Of a stretch of 64,000 nucleotides of DNA, positions 34,601-43,277 are shown in pieces. The position numbers and the translations under genes were made by a program. Source of the DNA: Tritrichomonas foetus (lineage: Eukaryota > Parabasalia > Tritrichomonadida > Tritrichomonadidae). The stretch covers positions 43,271-107,270 of the forward strand of contig MLAK01000556.1 in assembly GCA_001839685.1 (NCBI GenBank), written 5' to 3'. How positions within the stretch are numbered: the stretch's first letter is position 1; every line of letters starts with the position of its first letter. Under the pieces are notes generated by a model, which saw only the letters and a program-made list of their open reading frames with translations, had not been told where the DNA came from and ran no database searches.

Positions 34601-35240
34601 AAAACCAAAGAAGAAAGAGAGAAAAGAAAAGCCTATGCTTCGACTGATAGAAGTTGATAAAACACCACGATATAATAATATGAATATTGTTGCTTTACAT
34701 CCTCCACATCCAGAATTTACTCCTGGATATCAATTTAACCCAATGCCAGGAACTGTTCCACCTGTTGCAATCTTTGAATGCAAGCATGCACCATTTCCTC
34801 AACAATCATATGGACCAATTTGGGATCTTGATCCTTCTTTATATGAAAGACCATATCCACGCCCCCCTCCAAACATTCCTCTTGATACTGAACCGCCAAC
34901 TGATCCACCAACGAAGCTAACTGCTGAATCTCAATGTGAATCAAGGTTTAGAAAGCCAAAAAGAATACCAAAAGTTATAATTACAAGTGCAGCGAAACCT
35001 TTACCAATTATTGATGAAATATCTGATGATACTGCAAGTGATGTATCACTTGCTTCAGATCATGAAAAACTTCCACCAATTGATCCTTTCCCTCTTGATG
35101 ATGAACTTCGAAAACGGGTAGACAATCTCTTAAATAATCCAGTTGAAATTAAAACTCCACAGCTCCCAATGGCACCTCGATATTATACAAAGGTCAGGAC
35201 AGAACATATTATTGATCATGAATATAAGGAATCCAAGTGA
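31644..35240 (+). CDS. Large beta-propeller protein with Pro/Lys-rich tail
   Basis: 1,198 residues. The N-terminal ~420 residues read as a WD-like propeller with weak repeats (HMAVSDDARIIAVDFDDQLWVWN; VHDLAWSSNCQYFVMTSTNG). A helical mid region spans about 430-930. About 930-1030 is very acidic then Lys/Pro-rich, followed by a Pro-rich low-complexity tail (PPPNIPLDTEPPTDPPT). There is no signal peptide or membrane helix. The layout (propeller, helices, charged tail) recalls ciliary and trafficking scaffolds such as the CPLANE group, but this is a guess from architecture. No catalytic motif. ATG 31644 lies eight bases after a promoter element. Confidence 0.7.
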   Translation: MWETEQVIALPRSKKPFSLSLHKRDLIFIKGGKGYVFFQNSWLQIKAFGLMTNKICRYVQSQSRKISLHLPTVTPILAIHENRHTSIVLTLPIPFNFMADDSPYGNIYDCINTTGEPICVATTYQRVGDLPFIFSQQAKFGSPFSSHVKHMAVSDDARIIAVDFDDQLWVWNQLPEQVRGDGNWVNLSSVEAFNYQKYDSDGQNSPLAFQKLAAFRNPDEGSGICYLTCLLPPCKPFDMLYLFNSVCVFSEKRKYFRYHVKIPVLEGHERPAAYWSPCCRLVVISVNNSIVMLTRELQVIATIPLKKVFMGENPMVHDLAWSSNCQYFVMTSTNGFVGVVTRNGKSLKHCICDLPLFQEDYYQPLNIAADTDDPNLYIIYSQRYMRFLRIDGNLIECSLGNLISLPFPMKNAEPLIKHALKAIDNVNPSDPYSVVQLIYWSDLYGIFRYQSPLRYPIYKKIDESLMTLLKEGHHLLTFFLIRCAYHVTSMEPTAYKEVTRRLGYSRQRRDSILLRILNEELEKRDWGYIPHHKQSPIMFYSMTNKDEQMMYDRTKPEPNKSADLQAVMKYIREILYDTDFYAVDEVPVDLSMLFEMMIELGRFDRAALLSHHESIATDPLQLFIRISSIHAGDPINIFRAMEVCINSSPVDEPEFRAVAVMALNNILKQLIADSAPNAENPKPRMLSNFCVIEESVDIPVPESPEQCKDFAVVLGIALCAADYMNIQNFCNGKSMNIATRLLPAVKETIQLIWFVRWRYLSMKETFVERRPGNATLRMIPFNDFIDPLAIRETIERTGKSTFDPAVYELYMKDDGAFEKDPAFIDFICELAVRITPRLLSRIQIAVSSFADKLEDVPESQILGAVICSHVVPWLRCGIPRKMVEFNEAREIVPNEIMDFEDFILLEEPKPLQIDVKPTIDIPGIAEIPDEEEEKKEEPKNDEQLEMPPEIPKPDYNDDERQLSEGEEPPKPKKKHKTAPQKPKVKSKPKKKERKEKPMLRLIEVDKTPRYNNMNIVALHPPHPEFTPGYQFNPMPGTVPPVAIFECKHAPFPQQSYGPIWDLDPSLYERPYPRPPPNIPLDTEPPTDPPTKLTAESQCESRFRKPKRIPKVIITSAAKPLPIIDEISDDTASDVSLASDHEKLPPIDPFPLDDELRKRVDNLLNNPVEIKTPQLPMAPRYYTKVRTEHIIDHEYKESK

Positions 35241-35512
35241 ATTCATCTGAATTCCACAGACTTTTATTTGTATATATAAATTATTTTGATTATTTTATTC
35301 TATTTGTAATTAAATCATTTTATTTTAAATCTCACTTAAAATGATATGTGAAAAAATGATAATAACATTGAATGAAACATCCTAATTCACAAAATGAATT
35401 CAAAAATTATAGTTTGATGAAAGAAACAAAATAAATATATTTATTTAGACAAACAATAAAAAATAAGAATACATTTAATATATAAAGCATAAAATAAAAA
35501 TAAATGATCTGT
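35241..35512. other. Convergent spacer
   Basis: 272 bp, AT-rich, between the propeller gene 3' end and the tail-anchored gene 3' end. Nothing found. Confidence 0.5.
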
Positions 35513-36974
35513 TCAAATAAACTTGATAAATCGAATCAGCACAGAAATGATGAGAATCACTGCACAAAATGCCAAAAATCTATTGGTTCGTTTTTCAGAT
35601 GCAATTTTATCTTTTAAAGCCACAAGTCTTTCTTGAACTTTAATATGTTCTTTCAACACATTTGTTAATGCATTACTTGCTTGGTCCAGTTGTTTATCAA
35701 TTCTTGAATTAATTTGTGAAAGCTGATTCAAAGTTACCCGAATAGAATTAACTTTATCTTCACAATTTTCAATTCGTTCACGTAAAATTTCACATGTACT
35801 ATTTGTTGAACCAATTGTTGTAGCAATTGAGTTAGAAAGATGGCCTTCTTCATATGCCAAGTTTGGCATTTGATGAATGACATCACTCAAATTCGTATTT
35901 GACAATTTTACATTATTTCCTATATTTGGCATTTTCGGAGTTAGAGTAAATCCAGCAGCCTGTGATAATCTAGTTTCATCACGGATTGCAGCATCGAATA
36001 AAAGTGCTCTTAATGTCTTTGTTCCGCATCTTCTTTCGTCTATTTTTCTTCGATTGTGAAAATTCTTCAAAGCTTTTAATAAATTGCTATAAAAATCATC
36101 TCCATGTGAAACTGGAATATTTAAGCGTCTAAAAAGCTCAGCAACTAACAAAAGAGTATCTTTCAGCATTTGATATGACATTGGGGTAAAAAATTGTGTA
36201 TTATGAATTTTTGATTCAAAACAAGCAATATGGTAACGTGAAATTGATGATTGTAAATTTCCAAAAGCAAATGTAACCATTTTAACGTCAGATGATGAAG
36301 GAGCTTTTGCCAAGCTTTCTGCAAATTTTAGTGACTTGATTTCAAGTGGATCGGTTGTTTCATTGTAGCCGAAAAATTGGAGTGCTGAAAACGCAGAAAT
36401 AAAAATCTGCGAAAGACAAGCATAATAAGGCCCTGAAACATTATACATTTTCCTTAAGTCACGAACCATGGCGTCCATCCGGTCAGGATCATTAAACAAT
36501 AATGATGATAAAGATGGAACAATTCCAAGATAATAAAAAGCACCAATTGCATGAAATCTGAGGCCGCATTCGTTCCAATTGCCACTTAAAATCGGAATTA
36601 CATCACCTTTTTTGACAAGTTCCCTCTCGGGCATAAAAATAACGTTATCATCAGATATTTCTAATCCGTAGTTTGAAAAGTTCGGCTTATTATTGAATTG
36701 CACTCGGTAAAATGATGCTTTTGAATTCGGAGAAGGAACAGCAACGACTGTGTAGGGGCGAGAAAAGTTGTTTAAACTTTCTGTAAAGGCGTATAAAGCG
36801 TACCCGTCTAAAACAACAAGAGAACTCGAGAGTTTGGCCCCTTTTGAGGCAAAAAATGTTGGGTTTGAGTCTTGGTACTCGGGAATGAAAAAGATCCTAG
36901 AGGAAGTTATTTTTCAGAGTTTGTGATTCTTTTTGTAAACCTTTGAAATAATAAAAATGGTGAATATTTCCCAT
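35513..36974 (-). CDS. Tail-anchored coiled-coil protein (5' frameshift)
   Basis: The main frame is open from 36913 down to the stop at 35513 (about 466 residues) but has no ATG in its first 70 codons. A clear protein stretch (IFFIPEYQDSNPTFFASKG) extends above the first GTG at 36703, so that GTG is not the true start. ATG 36974 in another frame encodes 20 codons and joins if one A of an A5 run (T5 at 36910-36914 on +) is skipped, giving about 486 residues. Features: an ordered globular N-domain; a helical region; heptad coiled coil near the C-terminus (ENCEDKVNSIRVTLNQLSQIN); then a basic patch and a single C-terminal helix FLAFCAVILIISVLIRF. This tail anchor puts the body in the cytosol on ER or another membrane. 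No family recognised. Confidence 0.7.
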
Positions 36975-36986
36975 AAACTTTTTGAC
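36975..36986 (-). promoter_or_regulatory. GTCAAAAAGTTT element
   Basis: Directly adjacent to ATG 36974 on the gene strand, and only 16 bases from the end of the mariner-type MITE at 37002. If it sets transcription start, initiation may fall inside the apparent first codons. Confidence 0.4.
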
Positions 36987-37001
36987 AATTATTTTTAAAT
37001 A

Positions 37002-37755
37002 CAGTCGTTTTCGAAATAGAATATTTCAGTTTTCGAAATAGAATTTCCTATCGGTTTTATNTTTCNAAATAAAATTTTTTTTTATCGAAATTGAATTATT
37101 TTGTTTCGAAATAGAATTTCATAAACCGAAAAATTTTTCAAAATAAAATAATTTTGTTTCGTTTTAAAGTTTCAAAAAATTGATCTTTTTCAATGAGTTT
37201 TCTCAAAAAGTTCCAAATGAATATGGGGTATATGGAGGTATATGGGTGTAGAGGATGTAGATTCTTCTTTAGGGTGATGGAAATCGACAGGGTTAATATA
37301 GAGCGGGGAAAATAAAACTAAAAAATTTGGCAAAATACGTGATATGTGATGTGAAAATCACATCAAAATAACAATATTAATTGGGAAAATATTGATTTTA
37401 TCTTAATTTTTAGTTAATTTATTTCTCCCCTTCACAAATTAGATAATAAATAAGTTGTTGATTCATTTTGTTTCATATGAGAGTGTGGAAATTCTTGGGA
37501 AACTTATAAAAAAAAATTCTATTTCGAAACAAAAAAATTTTATTATGAGACAAATTCTGGTTGGTTTGTAAACTATTCAAATTTAAAAATTCTATTTCGA
37601 AAAAAATATAGGTTAAGATTCTATTTCGAAAACATTGGAAAGCAAATAGAAACATTTTGAAANCTTTTCGAAAAATATTCTAGTTTCCTATATAAACATT
37701 TGAAATACTGAAATTCTATTTCGAAACACTAAGAAAACCAATTCGAAAACGACTG
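37002..37755. mobile_element. Mariner/Tc1-type MITE, 754 bp
   Basis: It is bounded by TA on both sides (37000-37001 and 37756-37757), the Tc1/mariner target duplication. Ends are 14-bp perfect inverted repeats: CAGTCGTTTTCGAA on the left and its complement at the right. Subterminal copies of TTTCGAAATAGAAT recur, three forward near the left end (~37009, 37031, 37103) and four inverted near the right (~37515, 37588, 37617, 37712). The interior (~37200-37460) has no transposase ORF, so it is non-autonomous. Undetermined bases at 37061, 37066 and 37663 suggest reads from several copies were merged. Mariner elements (Tvmar1) are known in T. vaginalis; kinship to them is inferred. Confidence 0.85.
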
Positions 37756-40039
37756 TAGTTTATTTACAAATATCAGGTCACTTCATTTATTTGTGATCTT
37801 GATTCAATATTTTTCCGTTTGATTTTCGTGATTTTCGAGAAAAGATATAGTATCCTTGGAACAAACTTTTAGGTCCCCTAAATTAGGTGTAAGTAAATAA
37901 CTTTATACAAAGTATCGAAGTTCTAAACTTTTACTAATATATGATGATTTGTTCAAATAAAAGAAAATATATATTCAAATTTTCTACACTTGTATAACAA
38001 AAGGTGCATTAAGTTTTTCTATTATTCTCTCCGTCTTGATTGAGGTAAAAAATAAGTGCATACATTATTGTTTGCGATATAATCAATATAGAATAGATAG
38101 ACAGAATGAATATTCATGATAAAATGTGCGCAACATTTATTCCTCTTTAAGATATTTAAAATGATTCTCTTTGGGAGCATTTGGATTCCGAAAAAATCAA
38201 CTTTTTTATAAGTTTTGCTTACTAATATTTTACAATATCAATTAATTGCGCCATATATGCGATGCCAAATATCATATAATTTTGAGAATTAAAAATACTT
38301 TTCTTTGATATATTCATATTTCTTTCACAGAAAGGTTCGATACAAAAAACATTTCGATCAGGATCATTATGTTCAATTTTACTGTCATTGTCATGAAACA
38401 AAGAAAAATAGTTGTTAATATTTTCATGCATATTCTGAAATCTTAATCATTTACTAAAAGTAAATTGTTTGATAAATACTTCCATAATATGAAAATACAA
38501 CTTTGATGCTCTTCACATGGATTAACAACTTTTGTAAAATAATAAATAATTCATGATTTTGCTAATTATATTGGTATTTTTAACTTATAAGTAATATTAG
38601 TTGATCCCTCTTCAATTGTTGTAACATCATTCATAAGTTAGGAAATCAATTCATCAATAATTACTACTAATATCTGAGTATTTATATACCAGAAAAACAT
38701 ATATATGTGTTTAAAAAGATTTCGAATTGATCTTTTTCTATTCCTGGTATTGATGAAACTGAATTTTGAAATCATTGTGTCAAGGACTTTAATTCAATTG
38801 AAGAATTGGATTGATGAATTTCAGAGTAACATGAGTCAATGGATTGTTTTATCAATTGAAGTTATTTCTTTTTTTCAGCATTCTTGTCATGACCATCAAA
38901 GTATGAGACGTCTTATATATCAAATCTTTTGGAAAAAATTTAATAAAATAGTAAAAAATTGAAACTCAAGACCAAATATGTATTGGTAAAAATCTGTGGT
39001 CTCTAGGAAAAGAGTATTCTGAAAACATCACACTAAAAATGAAATTATATCAATAATGACTGATACTAGGATTATATTATTTTCAATTTTGACAAAGATA
39101 TAAAAGATTGTTGTGTTTGATGTCAAATGATTTTATTAGATTGTAAGTGAATTGTTCATGAAAAGAAATAATATGATGTATCATTAGAAACAAGGTAATT
39201 TATAAGATGTCCAATTATTTTTCATTTTTTATGCCTCATAAATCAGAATTTCAAAATATATCCAACGATTTTTCTGAATATATAAAGCATATTTTCACAA
39301 CTAATTTCGAAATTTTGCTGTTGCTTTATGAATTATGATCAATTTATAAAATAGAAAATGATATATCATAACATTAGACATGATCTAAGGCTATAATAAA
39401 GTTGCCTCCTATACCAGACCAAGCGAATATTTACTTAATAATAAGACTTTTTATATGAATATGGCCTTCTTCTATAAATTAGTTTTCTGCATCAGTCAGA
39501 TAATTCGATTTTCTTTAAAGATATATTGAAATAATGAAATGTCTCTATGCTGGTGAATTTATTCTAATAGATTTTCAAAGATGTCTCATTTTATCCATCA
39601 TTATACGCGAAACTCTGGTATAAGTTTTATTGATTTTTAGTAATTCGCTGGTATAGAAAGTCTCTATGAGAAACATATTGTGAGCTACAATTTGTAACTA
39701 TTTTTGAAGGTTAAGAATAAAGGTCAATTTTGAGTAGAAGAATCTTTATCATGATTAAATAATAATTATCTCGTTATCTTTTTTTGATATTCAGAAATCA
39801 TTCTCAGAAAATGCATACACTACTTTTCTACTTGATGTTTCACAATTTTTCGATGATAAATTCATCAAAACAGATAACAAAAACATCGCTCCGTTATTCA
39901 TGAAAAAGCATTGTTGAGAAATGAAAAATATCGATGAGAAATGAAACCATGATTCTTATTGTGGTAAGAGTATTTCATGACATCATATTCGGAAAATTAA
40001 AACTTGGTGAAAAGCTTGTTGGAAGGATGGCCAAGGATA

Positions 40040-40215
40040 TTCAAAGATGAACATCCGGATTAATCCCCCGCTGTGTCGCGCGTTCAGGTGAGAAAGGAAC
40101 AAACCAGCCTCTTGCAAGGGTGCGCAATGGCCGACCATGGGCTCTCACAAAAAAGCGGTTGTCTTCTCAAAAGCGATTGAAACGGTCAATTTTAATGAGA
40201 TAAAATTTACAGTAC
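40040..40215 (+). ncRNA. Candidate structured non-coding RNA
   Basis: The island is far richer in G+C than its surroundings and has no ORF. It folds locally: GGTGAGA (40087-40093) can pair with TCTCAC (40143-40148), enclosing a nested hairpin GCC-TC-TTGC (40107-40115) with GCAA-T-GGC (40124-40131). GAAC near 40050 can pair with GTTC near 40083. A T6 run at about 40215-40220 could be a Pol III stop. It does not match tRNA, 5S, U6 or SRP RNA as far as memory allows; RNase P, MRP, U3 or another snRNA remain possible. Strand is inferred from the T-run and is uncertain. Confidence 0.45.
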
Positions 40216-40566
40216 TTTTTTCAGTGCTAATATAATGGTAGTATCGGCACTAATGTTATATTTGGAAAAAGAAATATCTATTTTCAACTAATAATTATGA
40301 AGAATCTTATTTTCACCATTATATTGATTTTGATGATCAAACATTAGACATTTTCCATATCAAAAATCGTTTTTCATTTCATTTATATGGGGAAAAAGCC
40401 AAATATTATATAAAAAATCCACCAAACACGATATTAATGGAAATACTGATGTTTCTATGAATTTGATGAATTCAATTGATTCAGAAAACTTCACATGAAT
40501 TGAAAGAAGAATCTGTCATTTCAATGCACTGGTATTTTTCTCTCTCAAAATTATAATTTTTTATAA

Positions 40567-40577
40567 CAAAAAGTTTC
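40567..40577 (+). promoter_or_regulatory. CAAAAAGTTTC element
   Basis: Reverse orientation of the ACTTTTTG element, ending 21 bases before ATG 40598. Confidence 0.4.
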
Positions 40578-40597
40578 AGCGAAAATTTGCATCTGAT

Positions 40598-41569
40598 ATG
40601 AAAAACAGTACAATTGTGGATCCATCAGGGCGATACAAGAAAACAAATGAACTGATAACTGCGAAAAACCACTGTGTATATTTTAATGGATATGATACTT
40701 ATTCTGGAAATATGGTCATTTGGATCGAATTTCGAACCAATTCACTAGAAGGAAATACTTTGGCAAAAATTATGGATAACATTGAATGTACTAAATCAAT
40801 TAAGCATTCATGTATTATTCAAATTCTTACAACATGGATTGACCAAAAAAATCACATTGTGTACATCATAACTGAATCAGCCACAGCTAAAACTCTATTT
40901 AATTTAGTGCATTCACCATATTATACAATGAATACACGTGTTATTAGTCGATGGTTTGCTGAAATTGTTGATGCATTATCATTTTTGGAAAACAATTCAA
41001 CTTTTCATGGTGAAATTTTTATAGATGAAATTTATGTAAAAACAAATACAGGACATATTAAAATCGGAATACCATTACATCATATTGCTGGCAAAACCAA
41101 TTTCAAGTTATCTTATTACACTCCACCTGAAAATCTTTTGGGTCTCTGTGATGCGCAATCTGATGTTTGGATGCTTGGAATCATAATTTTAGAAACAATT
41201 ACTCGAAAAAAGCCATACTCCGAATGTAAATCTCCATCTGATCTAATGAATAAATTAATGAAAAATGAGCTACCAAAACTATTTTATGAAATAAATGATT
41301 CTAATGCAAAAGATTTCCTTTCACAATGTTTTCTTCCACACGCAATTCGACCAATGCCATCAGATTTAGCAAGACACCCATTTTTACAAATGCCAAAAAG
41401 AAGAGAGTCTTCAATTATTGAATCACCCAGTTTCATCACACAATCAAAAGATAGAAATGTATTTTTCTATGATATTTTAGCTGAACCAAATAGACAAATA
41501 CGTGATACTGACTCGATTCATTTTTCTACTTCTCTACCTGGAATTCTAATGCCCACTTTAAAACATTAA
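40598..41569 (+). CDS. NRBP/WNK-like pseudokinase
   Basis: 323 residues covering one kinase fold. The start RYKKTNELITAKNHCVYFNGYDTYSG and the strand MVIWIEFRT match the WNK/NRBP layout, where the usual VAIK lysine is missing. The catalytic loop reads FHGEIFIDEIYV (HGN-type, no HRD Asp; ~136) and the DFG position reads KIGIPLHH (~155), close to NRBP1's IKIG. APE (TPPE), the DVW helix and the C-lobe pattern RPMPSDLARHPFL are kept. It should bind partners, not catalyse. In animals NRBP proteins act in trafficking and ubiquitin-ligase complexes; the role here is unknown. The last ~50 residues are a Ser-rich tail. Confidence 0.8.
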   Translation: MKNSTIVDPSGRYKKTNELITAKNHCVYFNGYDTYSGNMVIWIEFRTNSLEGNTLAKIMDNIECTKSIKHSCIIQILTTWIDQKNHIVYIITESATAKTLFNLVHSPYYTMNTRVISRWFAEIVDALSFLENNSTFHGEIFIDEIYVKTNTGHIKIGIPLHHIAGKTNFKLSYYTPPENLLGLCDAQSDVWMLGIIILETITRKKPYSECKSPSDLMNKLMKNELPKLFYEINDSNAKDFLSQCFLPHAIRPMPSDLARHPFLQMPKRRESSIIESPSFITQSKDRNVFFYDILAEPNRQIRDTDSIHFSTSLPGILMPTLKH

Positions 41570-42036
41570 CATAATTTTTTTCGGAATTTTGGTGTCATCC
41601 GATAATGTATGTATTACTAAATACTCTGCTGTTTATTTTTTCACAATTTTTTTCTTCAATAAAACAATGAATTACCTTTATACGAAAATTCAATACGATA
41701 TCGTATCTTCCAAGAAAAAAATATGAGAGAATCACACACAATAAATTTTCAAGGATGATAACATTTAGTTAAAAGATATCCTTTGAATAATCCTCAAGCG
41801 ACTTCAAAGCTTTTGGAAATGAAAAACTTATTCAATGTTTAGTGACTAGATATGATCTCAATATGATGATACACAAAATTAACCTATGAAGGATAAATGA
41901 AACATGAAAACGATGAAATTTTGTGTAAACTTTTTCAATTATAAAAACTTTTTCAGATTGACAAAACGATCAAAATACATTCAATCATTTTCGGTTGAAG
42001 TTTCATTGTAACCGCCCAATATTACATTCATTGGCC
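41570..42036. other. Spacer with promoter of PSI-domain gene
   Basis: 467 bp. It contains two AAACTTTTTCA copies (41927-41937 and 41945-41955) and a 14-bp perfect palindrome ATACGATATCGTAT at 41693-41706. No ORF. Confidence 0.5.
41927..41955 (+). promoter_or_regulatory. Tandem AAACTTTTTCA elements
   Basis: Two identical 11-mers spaced 18 bases start to start, both in forward orientation. The nearer ends 82 bases before ATG 42037, one of the larger distances in this window. Confidence 0.4.
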
Positions 42037-42633
42037 ATGTTTGCTTTTCTTCTTTTCTTTTCACAATCGATCATTGAAAATCAATGCGGAATATATACCA
42101 ACGATGGATGCGACACATGCACAATCCACTATAAAGATCGTAACTGTGGCTGGTGCAAATCTACAAACAAATGTATCGAATATAAAGGAAACGAAACAGA
42201 CTGCGACTTAACAGAATTGTATTACAATCAAAATGCTAAATGTGGAGCCGAAATTCCACCACCATCACCAACTCCATGGCCACATTACGAAGCCAACGCA
42301 ACATTCTGCTACGCAATGACAGGCGAATGGTGCCAAAAGTGCGTCTCCACAAACGTTTCAATGTCATGCGGATGGTGCCATTCAACAAAAGAATGCATCA
42401 TGGGTGATGCCATCGGCCCATTCTTTGGCCAATGCGAAAAATGGTCATTCACAGAAGACAGCAAATGCACAGGAAAAGTTTCACACGGAACTATCGTCGG
42501 TTTAAGAGTCGGAATTGGAATTTTCATCGCCGTCGTTTGTGCCCTTTGCATCTTCGGTTGCTATAAAGTCATCAAATCACCACCATCAGAAGACTTAGAT
42601 CCAACATATGAAATCATAAAGAATGCTCAATAA
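42037..42633 (+). CDS. Small type I surface protein with two PSI domains
   Basis: 198 residues. A signal peptide (MFAFLLFFSQSII) leads into two Cys-rich PSI (plexin-semaphorin-integrin) modules at about 17-75 and 90-150, each with the CGWC core (NCGWCKSTNKC; SCGWCHSTKEC) and several N-glycosylation sequons. A single membrane helix near 160-180 precedes a short tail ending in TYEIIKNAQ. YEII fits a Yxx-phi AP-2 endocytosis signal. Trichomonads carry many short-tailed surface proteins of this style. Codons are strongly C-ending compared with neighbours, suggesting high expression. A TTG 14 codons upstream would place charged residues before the signal peptide, so ATG 42037 is preferred. Confidence 0.8.
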   Translation: MFAFLLFFSQSIIENQCGIYTNDGCDTCTIHYKDRNCGWCKSTNKCIEYKGNETDCDLTELYYNQNAKCGAEIPPPSPTPWPHYEANATFCYAMTGEWCQKCVSTNVSMSCGWCHSTKECIMGDAIGPFFGQCEKWSFTEDSKCTGKVSHGTIVGLRVGIGIFIAVVCALCIFGCYKVIKSPPSEDLDPTYEIIKNAQ

Positions 42634-43277
42634 GCAGCTTGAAAAAGCAATCTTTATTGCATTTACAATAATTGAATATCTAAAAATAATTAATCACTGG
42701 AATCCAAATTCATACCTTCTCTTGTTTTGTTCCAACTTTTTTCTTGCATTCCTTTGAAACCATTTCCAATATTTCTGATAAAAAACGATTTCCAGAAAAT
42801 CGTTAATTTTAGCTGTACTTAATTGTGAATGATCATATGTGTTCAAATTTTATATTTTGGTTATTCTCTCCCAAATTGAAATTTGGGGATTTTTCTTTTT
42901 TTTATGATTCTGAGAGTGAACTGAAACATGATCTGTATATTGTAAGTGATATACAGTATATTATGCATATATAGCAATGTTCAATTTTTAGAGTATAAAT
43001 AAAATTTTTTTTCTTATTTTCAATATGTGAATTATAATTTTTAACTTAAAAATGGAATTGGATTGATCAAAAGAAAAGTAATAAAATTTATGTTGATATC
43101 TGATAGTATAATAAATAAAGGGCACTAATTCTTCGAGTTTTTCATGAATTTTTATTCCGTTAAATATTTTCTGATGTTAATTGGACGACGATAAGACGGT
43201 GAATATTTTGAATCAACATAAATTTTGTCATTCATTTATTTCTTCTCAAAAATTTTGAGAACGAAGCCGAATAAAAA
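42634..43277. other. Spacer upstream of USP gene
   Basis: 644 bp, AT-rich. The only marked feature is the 19-base inverted repeat at 43243-43261. Confidence 0.5.
43243..43261. promoter_or_regulatory. TTCTC/GAGAA palindrome upstream of USP gene
   Basis: TTCTCAAAA-A-TTTTGAGAA is a perfect 9-bp inverted repeat with one central base, 16 bases before ATG 43278. The gene lacks the ACTTTTT element, so this may be a different binding site. Confidence 0.35.

Larger units (their letters stand above)
37756..40597. other. 2.8-kb gene desert
   Basis: AT-rich with scattered stops in all frames. Two short open stretches, 38222-38431 (-, 69 codons) and 38705-38962 (+, 85 codons), lack family motifs and are not called. 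The only feature that stands out is the GC-rich island at about 40040-40215. Confidence 0.6.

Noticed and set aside
36703..36703. GTG 36703 as start of the tail-anchored protein
   Set aside because: Protein-like sequence continues in frame about 70 codons upstream, so it is internal.
36895..36974. Intron explaining the 5' break of the tail-anchored gene
   Set aside because: GGTTTAC...AATAACTTCCTCTAG has a branch-like AATAAC, but the 5' site is not GTAYGT, the 3' end is not ACTAACACACAG, and the phase does not join.
38222..38431. 69-codon minus frame ending IAYMAQLIDIVKY
   Set aside because: The end resembles an ankyrin repeat (IDIVKYL), but the match is one short motif; it is too weak to call a relic.
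38705..38962. 85-codon plus frame
   Set aside because: No motif and no promoter element; composition is like random AT-rich sequence.
41693..41706. 14-bp palindrome ATACGATATCGTAT
   Set aside because: Perfect, but isolated and far from both genes; likely to arise by chance in AT-rich DNA.
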